NCBI GenBank assembly: GCA_003695705.1 | Contig: RFHU01000022.1 | Span: forward strand, 1 to 35,048 | Reading direction: 5' to 3' | DNA length: 35,048 nt | Origin: Planctomycetota bacterium | GTDB taxonomy: Bacteria; Planctomycetota; J058 | Notes under the pieces: generated by a model | The model's input: the letters and a program-made list of their open reading frames with translations, nothing else | What the model was told of the DNA's origin: nothing | Databases searched by the model: none | Translations under genes and position numbers: made by a program | Shown: positions 23,546 to 31,385 of the stretch, piece by piece | How the letters are laid out: every line of letters begins with the position of its first letter | Position numbering within the stretch: the first letter of the stretch is position 1

Positions 23546-24640
23546 TCACTCCGCAGCCCGGCGCCGAGGCGCGCGGGCGCGGAGGTCGAGGTGGCGTCGC
23601 GCCACCGCCAGGACCTTGCGCGTTGCCGTGGGGACTCCGTAGGCGGAGAGTTCCTCCTCTCGGACCCAGGTCCCGCGGGCGACGGCCGCCCGGGCGCGCG
23701 TGGCGAGGACGTACACCCGCACCGTCCAGAGCCGATGGGAAAAGCGGTGGGAAGCCACGCCCGCCGGAGCGGGCCTGCCCCGGGCGCCGCGCGCGCGCGC
23801 CAGGGCTCGAACGGCAGCGACCGGCGAACCCTCGCTCGGCGCGCTGGGGAGTTCCCAGAGGGAGGCAAGGAGGCCCGTTGGCGGGCGCCGTTCGATGAGG
23901 AAGCGGCCATCCGACCGTTCGAGGTAGAGGGCGACGCGCTCCTCCTCGGGAACGCTCGGGCCGGAGCCCAGGCGCGGATAGTCCTCGGGATCTCCGGCGG
24001 CCTTCGCAGCGCACACGGCGCCCAAGGGGCAGTCCCCGCAGCCGGGCGCCTGGGGGCGGCAGACCAGCGCTCCGAGTTCCATGAGGGCCTGGTTGAAGTC
24101 GCCGCAGCGTTCCGCCGGCAGGGCCTCTTCCGCGAAGGCCCACAGGCGGGCGCTCCCCGCGGCACGGCGCGGATCGGCGTCGCTGCGCAGGAGTCGGCTG
24201 ACGACGCGAATCACGTTGCCGTCGAGCACGGGCAGGCGCATGTCGTGGGCAATGGAGAGCACCGCGCCCACGGTGTAGCGGCCGAAGCCGGGGAGGCGGC
24301 GGAGGGCGGCGGGGTCGCGGGGCAGGCGCCCTCCGTGCGCGCGCACGACCTCGCGGGCCGCGCGGTGCAGGTTGCGCGCCCGCCGGTAGAAGCCGAGCCC
24401 AGACCAGGCTGCGAGTACCTCGTCCTCCGCGGCCCGCGCGAGGTCTTCGAGACGCGGAAAGCGGGCGAGGAAGCGTTCGTAGTGCTTGAGGACGGTCTCG
24501 ACGCGGGTCTGCTGGAGCATGACCTCGCTGACCCAGACCCGATAGGGATCGCGGGTTCCTCTCCAAGGGAGGGCGCGCTGGTGTGCGTCGAACCAGGGGA
24601 GGAGGAGCGGGGCGAGGCGCGCGGGGTCCACTCGGCTCAT
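23546..24640 (-). CDS. mutY: A/G-specific adenine DNA glycosylase
   Basis: MutY base-excision-repair enzyme of 364 residues, removing adenine mispaired with 8-oxoguanine. The N-terminal domain shows LPWRGTRDPYRVWVSEVMLQ with catalytic Glu39, QQTRV, and the helix-hairpin-helix LPGFGRYTVGAVLSIA. VLDGNVIRV contains catalytic Asp140. The iron-sulfur loop CRPQAPGCGDCPLGAVC has Cys194, 201, 204 and 210 with the correct C-x6-C-x2-C-x5-C spacing. The C-terminal third is a Nudix-like 8-oxoG recognition domain (VALYLERSDGRFLIERRPPT, GLLASLWELP). Length is normal for the family. The ATG has TAGGCT six bases upstream and no Shine-Dalgarno, so it may be leaderless. It stands alone on the minus strand, divergent from a membrane-protein gene. 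Confidence 0.97.
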   Translation of the reverse strand: MSRVDPARLAPLLLPWFDAHQRALPWRGTRDPYRVWVSEVMLQQTRVETVLKHYERFLARFPRLEDLARAAEDEVLAAWSGLGFYRRARNLHRAAREVVRAHGGRLPRDPAALRRLPGFGRYTVGAVLSIAHDMRLPVLDGNVIRVVSRLLRSDADPRRAAGSARLWAFAEEALPAERCGDFNQALMELGALVCRPQAPGCGDCPLGAVCAAKAAGDPEDYPRLGSGPSVPEEERVALYLERSDGRFLIERRPPTGLLASLWELPSAPSEGSPVAAVRALARARGARGRPAPAGVASHRFSHRLWTVRVYVLATRARAAVARGTWVREEELSAYGVPTATRKVLAVARRHLDLRARAPRRRAAE

Positions 24641-24646
24641 CGCCCG

Positions 24647-24652
24647 AGCCTA
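24647..24652 (-). promoter_or_regulatory. Candidate leaderless -10 element of mutY
   Basis: TAGGCT on the minus strand ends six bases before the mutY ATG at 24640, identical in sequence and spacing to the element before the soluble kinase gene at 10735. The TAG is also an in-frame stop, so the start codon cannot lie further upstream. Confidence 0.5.
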
Positions 24653-24859
24653 CCCGAGCGCCTGGGCCCGGGGGACCGCTTCGCTCCTCGCAGGAGGACG
24701 CGCGCGGCGCGGCCCCCCGGCGCGCGCGTGCCACCAGCCCTTCCCCTGGCGCACGCCGCCTGCGCCCGGCCGGGCTGTCCGGCCCGGGGACGCGGAACTC
24801 GTGGCGACCTCTGCGGCGTGGTCGCCGTCCGGTTGGGGAGGCTCCCTTCGAGGGGCTGC

Positions 24860-24865
24860 TAGACT
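24860..24865 (+). promoter_or_regulatory. Candidate leaderless -10 element of GT-C-like gene
   Basis: TAGACT followed by six bases and the GTG start at 24872, with no Shine-Dalgarno between. TAG is an in-frame stop and fixes the start. TTGGGG at 24833 is a poor -35 candidate (21-base spacer). Apart from this and the mutY element, the 231-base divergent gap shows nothing recognisable. Confidence 0.45.
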
Positions 24866-24871
24866 TCGCGC

Positions 24872-26353
24872 GTGACCTCGGACCGACGGAGCGCGACGCT
24901 CTTGGTGCTGGCCCTCGCGGCCCTGAGGTACCGCAGCGCGCTCACCGAGGACTGGCGGTGGCTCTTCGATCAAGGCTTCGTCCTCACCGAGGCCATGCGC
25001 CTCTCCCGAGGCGAGCTCCCCTACGCCGACTACTTCACCCTCTACGGCCCCCTCGAGCCCTTGCTGCTCGCCCTGCCGACGGCGCTCTTCGGGCCCGAGC
25101 TCGCGCTCCTGATCGGGTTGCGGAGCCTCTGCTGGGCGCTGGGCGTGGTCTGCCTCACGCGACTCGCGGCGCGCTGTGCGTCCCCGGTCAGCGCCCTGGG
25201 GACCTTCGCCGTCGCCCTGTCGCTGGGCTGGCTCGTCCTCCCCCAGCCGTCCTTGTCCGTGGTCCACGCCGTCCCGCTCCTCCTCGCCCGCGGCTGGGCG
25301 GCGGACGAACGCGGCGAGCGGCGCTGCACCTACGCGGCGGGACTGGCTGCCGCCGTGACCGCGCTCTTTCGCTGGGACGTTGGGGGGCTCGTCTTCGCCG
25401 TCGGTCTGTTCGGGTGCGCCTGGGCGGCGCGGCGCAGGAAGCGCCCGCTGGGACACGCGCTGGGCCCCTTCGTTCTCGGCTTCTTGCCCGCGCTGCTGGG
25501 GTACGCGGTCCTCGTTGGCCTCGCGGGCCCCGAGCCCGTGCTGGAGACTTTGGCGCAGCTCCGTGCCTGCGCGCCGTACCGCAGCCTTCCCTTGTTCCAG
25601 GCAAGCTCGGGCCGCTGGGCGGGGCTCGCGGTCATCGCCCTGGGGGCACTCCTTCAAACCCGAGCAGCCTGGGTCGCGCGGCGCTCCACGAAACCGCGCG
25701 GACTCGCCAACGCCCTGGCCCTCCTGCTCCTCTTGGGTCTCCTCCCCTACGGGAGCTTCCGCGCGGACGCAGACCATCTCGTCCCGGCGGCGGCCCCCGC
25801 CGCGGTGGGCCTCGCCCACGCCTTCGCCCGTTTGCGCACGCGCGGCGGACGACGGCTGCTCCTGTTCGCGCTCGCGGCCACGCTCCTCTGCCTCGGAGTG
25901 CGGAGCGGGCTGAGGCTGCAGGGGCGCGTCCCCGTCGGCGTCCCCGGACTGCGAGGCCTTCGCATGGAAGCGAGGGAGGCCGCGAGCTACCGGGAACTCC
26001 TCTCCCTCGCAGAGCGCCATCTCCCCGCCGACGGCTTCTTCTACAGCGGCCCCGCGGAGCACGCGCGTCATCTCTACAACGACGCGCTCCTCTACGCCCT
26101 GGTCCGGCATCCCGTGCCGACGCGCTACCACCAGTGCAACCCCGGCATCACCACCACCGAGTCCGTCCAGCGCGAGATGCTCGTGGAGTTCTCGCGCCAC
26201 GAACCCGCGCTCGTCGCGCGACGGCTCGACTCCTGGCACCCAGAAGCGAACCGCTCCGCCCGGGCGGGGTCCTCGCTCCTCGACGAATACCTACGGGCGC
26301 ACTACCGCGAGGTGTGGCGCGGGACGCACCACGCGCTCTACGTTCCTCGCTGA
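24872..26353 (+). CDS. Polytopic GT-C-like membrane protein (possible glycosyltransferase)
   Basis: A 493-residue integral membrane protein with about ten hydrophobic segments (for example LLLALPTALFGPELALLIGL, ALLLLLGLLPYGSF, LLLFALAATLLCLGV). The first extracytoplasmic loop holds FDQGFVLTEAMRLSRGELPY and ADYFTLYGP, matching the pattern in GT39/GT83-type GT-C glycosyltransferases, where an Asp in this loop is catalytic and the donor is polyprenyl-phosphate sugar. The C-terminal 130 residues are soluble, with RHLYNDALLYALVRHPVPTR and NPGITTTESVQREM. Family membership is inferred from topology and the DQG loop; substrate is unknown. The first membrane helix is short (about ATLLVLALAALRY), but an in-frame stop at 24860 excludes a longer N-terminus. 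It ends 39 bases before the histidine-kinase gene and may be unrelated to it. Confidence 0.82.
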   Translation: MTSDRRSATLLVLALAALRYRSALTEDWRWLFDQGFVLTEAMRLSRGELPYADYFTLYGPLEPLLLALPTALFGPELALLIGLRSLCWALGVVCLTRLAARCASPVSALGTFAVALSLGWLVLPQPSLSVVHAVPLLLARGWAADERGERRCTYAAGLAAAVTALFRWDVGGLVFAVGLFGCAWAARRRKRPLGHALGPFVLGFLPALLGYAVLVGLAGPEPVLETLAQLRACAPYRSLPLFQASSGRWAGLAVIALGALLQTRAAWVARRSTKPRGLANALALLLLLGLLPYGSFRADADHLVPAAAPAAVGLAHAFARLRTRGGRRLLLFALAATLLCLGVRSGLRLQGRVPVGVPGLRGLRMEAREAASYRELLSLAERHLPADGFFYSGPAEHARHLYNDALLYALVRHPVPTRYHQCNPGITTTESVQREMLVEFSRHEPALVARRLDSWHPEANRSARAGSSLLDEYLRAHYREVWRGTHHALYVPR

Positions 26354-26392
26354 GTTGTGCCGGGTCGCCCGAGTCGCCAGAATGCTCGTTCC

Positions 26393-28453
26393 ATGCGCTT
26401 GCAAGTGTTGACCGGGCTCCGCTGCGGCGCGGACATCGCAGTCGAGGAGCGGGTCGTCCTCGGACGGGAGGCAGCGGTGGACCTGCGTCTCCCGGACCTC
26501 CTCGTCTCCTCTCGGCACGCCGAAGTGTGCGCCGAGGCGGGAGGCTTCGTGCTCCGTGACCTCGCCAGCACCAACGGGACCTTCGTCAACGGAGAACGGC
26601 TCTCGAGTCCGCATCGCCTCCGCGTAGGGGACGTCCTCCAGCTCGGCGCGACCGAGGTCTTGTTCACCGACCGAGCCCGCGACCTCGGCGAGCGCGGGAC
26701 CTCGAGCCGTGTCCAATCCGCGCTCGCGCCCCTGGCGACCGCTGAGGAGGCGGCCTCGGTCCGCTTCCTCAGCGACGACGAACTCCCGCTGGAACTCGAC
26801 GCCGAGGGCGGACCCCGCGCGCTCTACGCCGTCGGCGCGGTGCAGCGCTCCTTCGCCCTCGCAGCCGACCTGGACGCCCTCCTGGAGCGAATCGCTCGGG
26901 CCTTCTCCCGCGCGGTCGGCGGACGAGGGGTGGTCGTCGCCCTCGCCGAAGAGGGACGCCCCGTCGTGCGCTACCGGGGGTCGAGCGACGACGGGGCGCT
27001 CTACCGCCGAGATCAGGTCGACTTCGCCGTGCGAGACGACCTCCTGGAGCGTGCCCTGAGCGAGCGCGGAGCCTTCCTCGCCAGCGCAGGCCCGGACGCG
27101 GCCGAGACGGCGGTCAGCAGCAACAGCGACCCGGCGGTCGCCCTCTCCGTCTCGCTGCCCTCGGCGAGCGGAATCGTGGGCGCCGTCTACGTGCACGGCG
27201 CGCCCGCCGACCTCGAGCCCGACGACCTCCGCCTCTTGTTCCTCGTTGCCCAGCTCGCGGGCGTCAACGTACGCACCCACCTCCTCCTCGCGGCCCTTCG
27301 CGAACGCAACGCCGAACTGGAGGCCGCCCGCGAGGAGCTCGCGGGCCTCAACGAGGAACTGCGAGAGCTCGTCGACGACCGAACGGCAGCGCTTGGACGC
27401 GCCGACCGTCGCTTGCGGCTCTACGCGCGGGTGGTCGAGACGGTGCCCGAGGCGATCGTCACCACCACCCTCGAAGGGGTCGTGACCTCGTGGAACCCTG
27501 GCGCCGAAGCCCTCTACGGCTACCCCGCCGCGGAGGTGCTCGGCGAGCTGCTGCCCACCCTCCCCGACGCCGGGGGAGCCACCTTCGATCGAGCGCGCGA
27601 GGAAGTGTTGGCAGGGCGGACGCTCACCTTGCGCACCACCCGCTTCGCCCGCGACGGAAGCGAACTTCCCGTCGAGGTCACCTTCGCCCCGGTTCCGTCC
27701 AGCTCGGGCGAGCCCGCGGGACTGGTGGAAATTGGCCGCGACCTCCGCGAACGCTTGCGCTCCGAAGAGCGGCTCCGCCTCCGCGAACGGCTCGCCTCGT
27801 TCGGAGAGCTCGCCGCCGGACTGGCGCACGAGCTGGGGGGACCGCTGACGAACCTGCGCTCGGGGGTGGAATACCTCCTGGCTCGCGAGCGCTCCCCCGA
27901 GGAAACGCGCTCCTCCCTCGAGGTGCTCGAGAGCGAGATCGAGCGCCTGCACCGCCTCGTCCAGCAGGCGCTGGGCCTCGCCCGCTGGGAGCCGCCCCGC
28001 CGGCGGGAGGTCGCGGCCAGCGAACTGGTCGACTACGTGGTCAGCGCAATCCTGCCTCGGGCGGAATCCCAGGGCGTCGAGGTCTTGCAACCGCCCCGAG
28101 GCGCTGCACGCCTCCACGCCGACGAGGACCAACTCAAACAGGCCTTGCTGAACCTAGCGGCCAACGCCATCGAAGCAATGCCCGACGGCGGTCGCCTGGA
28201 GCTGAGCGTGTTCGAGGAGCCCGACGAGGTGGGCTTCGTCGTGCGGGACGATGGCCTCGGCATCGCTCCGGAGGACCGGGAGCGCGTGTTCCGTCTCTTC
28301 TTCAGCAAGCGACTCGGTGGATCGGGGATCGGCCTCGCCGTGGTGAAGCGCATCGTCGACCTGCACGGTGGACGCGTCGAACTGGAGAGCCAGTTGGGGA
28401 GGGGAACCCGCGTGCGCCTCTCCTTCCCCAAGTCCGAGGAGGAGCGTTCGTGA
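26393..28453 (+). CDS. FHA-GAF-PAS hybrid-input sensor histidine kinase
   Basis: A 686-residue cytoplasmic histidine kinase. An intact FHA domain is at 1-95 (VVLGREAAVDLRLP, VSSRHAEV, STNGTFVNGERL). A GAF-like domain is at about 150-295 (LDALLERIARAFSRAVGGRG, SGIVGAVYVHG), then a coiled-coil linker (ALRERNAELEAAREELAGLN), a PAS domain at about 340-450 (PEAIVTTTLEGVVTSWNPGA, EALYGY), HisKA with FGELAAGLAHELGGPLTNL (His479), and HATPase_c with N-box Asn591, DDGLGI and GSGIGLAVV. No membrane helix is seen. The ATG at 26393 is chosen because it begins the first FHA strand (MRLQVLTG); an upstream in-frame start at 26357 adds only a basic stretch. CAGAAT nine bases upstream may be its -10. It overlaps the downstream regulator start by GTGA, so the two are a cognate pair. 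Canonical FHA residues suggest it reads Thr phosphorylation. Confidence 0.95.
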   Translation: MRLQVLTGLRCGADIAVEERVVLGREAAVDLRLPDLLVSSRHAEVCAEAGGFVLRDLASTNGTFVNGERLSSPHRLRVGDVLQLGATEVLFTDRARDLGERGTSSRVQSALAPLATAEEAASVRFLSDDELPLELDAEGGPRALYAVGAVQRSFALAADLDALLERIARAFSRAVGGRGVVVALAEEGRPVVRYRGSSDDGALYRRDQVDFAVRDDLLERALSERGAFLASAGPDAAETAVSSNSDPAVALSVSLPSASGIVGAVYVHGAPADLEPDDLRLLFLVAQLAGVNVRTHLLLAALRERNAELEAAREELAGLNEELRELVDDRTAALGRADRRLRLYARVVETVPEAIVTTTLEGVVTSWNPGAEALYGYPAAEVLGELLPTLPDAGGATFDRAREEVLAGRTLTLRTTRFARDGSELPVEVTFAPVPSSSGEPAGLVEIGRDLRERLRSEERLRLRERLASFGELAAGLAHELGGPLTNLRSGVEYLLARERSPEETRSSLEVLESEIERLHRLVQQALGLARWEPPRRREVAASELVDYVVSAILPRAESQGVEVLQPPRGAARLHADEDQLKQALLNLAANAIEAMPDGGRLELSVFEEPDEVGFVVRDDGLGIAPEDRERVFRLFFSKRLGGSGIGLAVVKRIVDLHGGRVELESQLGRGTRVRLSFPKSEEERS

Positions 28454-30048
28454 GCTCCGGAGCAGCCATCTTGTTCGTGGAAGACGAAGCCCCGTTCCGG
28501 CGCTTCGCCGGCTCCTTCCTCGAGGAGAGCGGGCTGCGGGTCGTATACGCAGCCGACGGGAGCCAATCCCTCACTGCCTTCGAAGCCGTCCGCCCCGACC
28601 TGGTCCTCCTCGACCTCGACCTGCCCGACCTCCACGGCTTGGAGGTCCTGCGCCGCCTGCGAACCCGCGTGGAGAACCAGCGGGTGATCGTGCTCACCGC
28701 CTACGGAGACGCGGCGACGGCCGTACGGGCCTTGAAGGCCGGCGCGACCGACTACCTGACCAAGCCGGTGGAGCTCTCGCGCCTCCTCGACGCCGTGCGC
28801 GATGCCCTCAGTGCGCCGCAGGCCGAGGTGGTGGTCCCGGCCGCCGAGCTGGCTCGCGGCCGTCCCTCGCGGCACGGCGCGCTCCTCGGAGAACACCCCG
28901 ACTGGCTGAGCCTGCTCGACCGCCTTGAGCGCGTAGCGGCCAGCGGCCTGCAGAACGTCCTCCTCCTCGGCGAGAGCGGCACGGGGAAGACCTCTCTCGC
29001 GCGGCGCTTCCATCGCCTGGGCCCGCAGGCCGCGGGCCCCTTCGTGGAGGTCAACGTGCCCTCCCTGCCCGCCGAACTCCTCGAAGCCGAACTGTTCGGC
29101 GTCGAGCGTGCGGGGGCGGCGACGCGACGCGGGAAGATCGAACTCGCGCACACGGGGACCCTCCTGCTGGACGAGATGGGCGCGCTGCCTCCCCGGGTGC
29201 AGGCAAAGCTGCTCTCCTTCCTCGAGGAGCGCAGCTTTCGGCGGGTGGGAGGGCACGACGAGCGCCGGGCGGACGTTCGCCTGGTGTGCACCACCCACTG
29301 CGACCTGCGCCGCGCCGTGGAGCGGGGAGACCTCCGCCGCGACCTCTACTACCGCCTCGAAGTCGTCTCGCTGCGCGTCCCTCCCCTGCGAGAGCGAGGA
29401 GATGACGTGGGCCTCCTGGCGGAGCACTTCTTGGCCGAGGCGCGGCAACGCCGGGGGAGCGGTCCCCGAGCGCTCGGCTCCGACGCGCGACGAGCGCTCC
29501 GCGAGCAGCCCTTCCCCGGCAACGTCCGAGAGCTCGCGCACTTGATCGAGCGCTCCGCCGCGCTGCATCCCGAGCGCCAAGAACTCACCGCGGCCGACCT
29601 CGACCTCCCGCGCGCGGACTCCAGCGAGGCGGTCCCGCCCGGCGAGTCCAGCGGAATGCTCCTGCCCGTCGACCTCGAAGCCGTGCTCGATGCCCTCGAA
29701 GGGCATTACGTCCTCCAAGCCCTCTCGCGCGGAAGCAGCCAGCGCGAGGCCGGCGCGCTGCTGGGGCTGGACCGCTTCGCCTTGGCGCGGCGGCGGAGCC
29801 GACTGCGGCACCGAGGCGGGCGGAAGGCCGTGGCGCGGATCCTCGCGGAGGCTCCGCAGTGGCTGCGAGACATCATGCTCCCCCACCCCGGCGATCTACC
29901 CGGGGAGGGCCTGGCGCTGCTCGAGGTCCGGTCCCAACTGGAATCCCGCGCCATTGCGGTCGCCCTGCGCGCGAACGGGGGCAACCGCGCGCGGGCTGCG
30001 ACCGTGCTGGGAATGAGCCGCACCAGCCTCAACCGCCGACTCGCCTGA
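28450..30048 (+). CDS. NtrC-like response regulator with two Fis-type HTHs, lacking GAFTGA
   Basis: A 532-residue response regulator. The receiver domain (about 5-118) has acidic EDE, phospho-acceptor Asp55 in LLDLDLPD, Thr83 and Lys105. The AAA+ domain (about 140-370) has Walker A GESGTGKT (173-180), Walker B LLLDEMG, and RDLYYRLEVVSLRVPPLRER. The sigma-54 contact loop, normally GAFTGA, reads GVERAGAATRRGKIE, so classic sigma-54 activation is doubtful. The C-terminus holds two Fis-like helix-turn-helix units: LEGHYVLQALSRGSSQREAG to LARRRSRL (about 414-452), and LESRAIAVALRANGGNRARA to TSLNRRLA at the end. A single Fis-type HTH is usual. The GTG start overlaps the histidine-kinase stop by four bases, indicating coupled translation and a cognate pair. 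Targets are unknown; no sigma-54 promoter was noticed nearby. Confidence 0.93.
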   Translation: MSSGAAILFVEDEAPFRRFAGSFLEESGLRVVYAADGSQSLTAFEAVRPDLVLLDLDLPDLHGLEVLRRLRTRVENQRVIVLTAYGDAATAVRALKAGATDYLTKPVELSRLLDAVRDALSAPQAEVVVPAAELARGRPSRHGALLGEHPDWLSLLDRLERVAASGLQNVLLLGESGTGKTSLARRFHRLGPQAAGPFVEVNVPSLPAELLEAELFGVERAGAATRRGKIELAHTGTLLLDEMGALPPRVQAKLLSFLEERSFRRVGGHDERRADVRLVCTTHCDLRRAVERGDLRRDLYYRLEVVSLRVPPLRERGDDVGLLAEHFLAEARQRRGSGPRALGSDARRALREQPFPGNVRELAHLIERSAALHPERQELTAADLDLPRADSSEAVPPGESSGMLLPVDLEAVLDALEGHYVLQALSRGSSQREAGALLGLDRFALARRRSRLRHRGGRKAVARILAEAPQWLRDIMLPHPGDLPGEGLALLEVRSQLESRAIAVALRANGGNRARAATVLGMSRTSLNRRLA

Positions 30049-30125
30049 GCGCCCACCGCTCTGCGTCGAAGGCGCAACCCCGGCCGCCCTGGGCCCGAAG
30101 CGCGCGGCGAACGCAGCAGCCGCCG

Positions 30126-30641
30126 TCAGAGGACGCGGCGCATCTTGCGCGTGCGTCCTCCGAGCCCCTCGTCGGGGAACTCTCCGGGCTGAAGCACGTT
30201 GAGGCGGACTTCGTAGCCCCCGAAGCCAAGCACGTCCCCGTCGTGGAGGGGAATCGGCAGCATGGGCGGGACCGGGCGTCCGTTGAGCTCCGTGCCGTTG
30301 GTGGAGGCAAGGTCCCGCAAGACGAAGCACCGACCGTTCCAGTGGATCTCGGCGTGCCTGCGGGAAACCCGGTCGGTACGAATGCGCAGACTCGCCTCGT
30401 CGCCGCGGCCTACGAGGTGCCGCTTGTCCCGCGAGAGCAACACCGGCTCCGCAAAGACTGCAGAGACGAGAACGTGCGGGCGGTTCGCCACCTCGGCCGG
30501 GGGAGGACGGCGACCGGGACGCCGCCGGGGTCCGCCGCGTCCTCGGACCGGACGGGTGGTCGACTTGGGGTCCGGGGCCGGGGCTTTGCGCAGTGCCCCG
30601 TCGGCCGAGTCAGCGAAGATGAGCTCGTCGTCTCCGGCCAT
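30126..30641 (-). CDS. Small FHA-domain protein
   Basis: A 171-residue protein with a Pro/Arg-rich N-terminal half (about 1-52, basic and likely disordered) and a C-terminal FHA domain: HLVGRGDEASLRIRTDRV, SRRHAEIHW, VLRDLASTNGTELNGRPV, GDVLGFGGYEVRL. The key phosphothreonine-contact residues (GR, SRRH, NG) are all present. The N-terminus has Thr and Ser near ADSADGALRKAPAP that could be kinase targets. No membrane segment. It probably acts as an adaptor bound to a phosphorylated partner, such as a substrate of one of the two kinases in the window (inference). Upstream are TATCCT (minus strand, 30671-30666) and a G-rich ribosome-binding stretch, unlike its leaderless-looking neighbours. It converges on the response regulator gene across a 77-base gap with no clear terminator. 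Confidence 0.88.
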   Translation of the reverse strand: MAGDDELIFADSADGALRKAPAPDPKSTTRPVRGRGGPRRRPGRRPPPAEVANRPHVLVSAVFAEPVLLSRDKRHLVGRGDEASLRIRTDRVSRRHAEIHWNGRCFVLRDLASTNGTELNGRPVPPMLPIPLHDGDVLGFGGYEVRLNVLQPGEFPDEGLGGRTRKMRRVL

Positions 30642-30665
30642 GGCCCCTCCCCCCCGACCGAACCG

Positions 30666-30671
30666 AGGATA
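30666..30671 (-). promoter_or_regulatory. Candidate -10 box of small FHA gene
   Basis: TATCCT on the minus strand, 24 bases before the ATG at 30641, followed by a G-rich ribosome-binding stretch. It overlaps the end of the upstream O-methyltransferase-to-FHA gap; no -35 match was identified. Confidence 0.35.
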
Positions 30672-30678
30672 GCAGCCC

Positions 30679-31329
30679 TCAGCCGCGGGTCGCCACCCAC
30701 AGGCCGTCCCCGAGGGGCACGATGACCCCTTCGAGGTCCGGCCGCGCCGCGACGAGGTCGTTGAAGGCTCGCAAGGCCTGCACCGACGGGCTGTCCTCGT
30801 CGGGGTCGACGATGCGCCCGAAGCCGAGGGCGTTGTCGGCGAGAACGAGCCCGCCGGGTCGGAGGATGCGCAGGCACTCCTCGAGGTAGTTGGCGTAGTT
30901 GACCTTGTCGGCGTCGATGAACGCGGCGTCGGCCGAACCGGAAGCGAACGAAGGGAGCACGTCGAGCCCCCGTCCCTCGAAGACCTCCACCCGCTCCGCC
31001 ACGTCGGAGCGGGCGATCCAGTCGCGGGCGAAGGCGGCGTGGGCGGGGTCGGCCTCGACGGTCCTCACCCGTCCGCCGGGCGGCAGGGCCCGCGCCATGT
31101 TGATGGCCGAATACCCGGCGAGGGTCCCAACCTCGACGACCTCGCGGCAGTCGGCGAGGCGCAGCAGGAGTTGGATGAAGCGCGCCTGCTCGGGCGCAAT
31201 GGCGATGGAGGGAAGGCCCGCCGCCTCGGCGGCGCGGAGCAGATCGACCAGGAAGGGGTCGTCGGGGCGCGCGTGCGCGGCGATGTAGTCCAGGTGGGCG
31301 CGGCTGAGAACGGTGCTCGTCTGCGACAT
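30679..31329 (-). CDS. SAM-dependent O-methyltransferase (family 3)
   Basis: A 216-residue class I methyltransferase resembling the caffeoyl-CoA/catechol O-methyltransferase family (Methyltransf_3). Marks: EVVEVGTLAGYSAINMARAL (SAM motif I), VRTVEADPAHAAFARDW (acidic ribose-binding position), AAFIDADKVNYANYLEECL with the metal-ligand Asp, and LRPGGLVLADNALGFG with the Asp-Asn pair that completes the divalent-metal site. These enzymes methylate catechol-like hydroxyls; the substrate cannot be predicted. Length is normal (about 220). The ATG has TAGAGT seven bases upstream and no Shine-Dalgarno. It lies on the minus strand, 56 bases after the GT4 gene and 37 bases before the small FHA gene. Confidence 0.94.
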   Translation of the reverse strand: MSQTSTVLSRAHLDYIAAHARPDDPFLVDLLRAAEAAGLPSIAIAPEQARFIQLLLRLADCREVVEVGTLAGYSAINMARALPPGGRVRTVEADPAHAAFARDWIARSDVAERVEVFEGRGLDVLPSFASGSADAAFIDADKVNYANYLEECLRILRPGGLVLADNALGFGRIVDPDEDSPSVQALRAFNDLVAARPDLEGVIVPLGDGLWVATRG

Positions 31330-31336
31330 GGCTGGG

Positions 31337-31342
31337 ACTCTA
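31337..31342 (-). promoter_or_regulatory. Candidate leaderless -10 element of O-methyltransferase gene
   Basis: TAGAGT on the minus strand ends seven bases before the ATG at 31329. The TAG is out of frame with the gene, so the match is not a by-product of an upstream stop codon. No -35 match was seen. Confidence 0.4.
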
Positions 31343-31385
31343 CCAGGAGGCGGGCGAGGACGCGCCGGACCGCTCGGGGTGGCGG

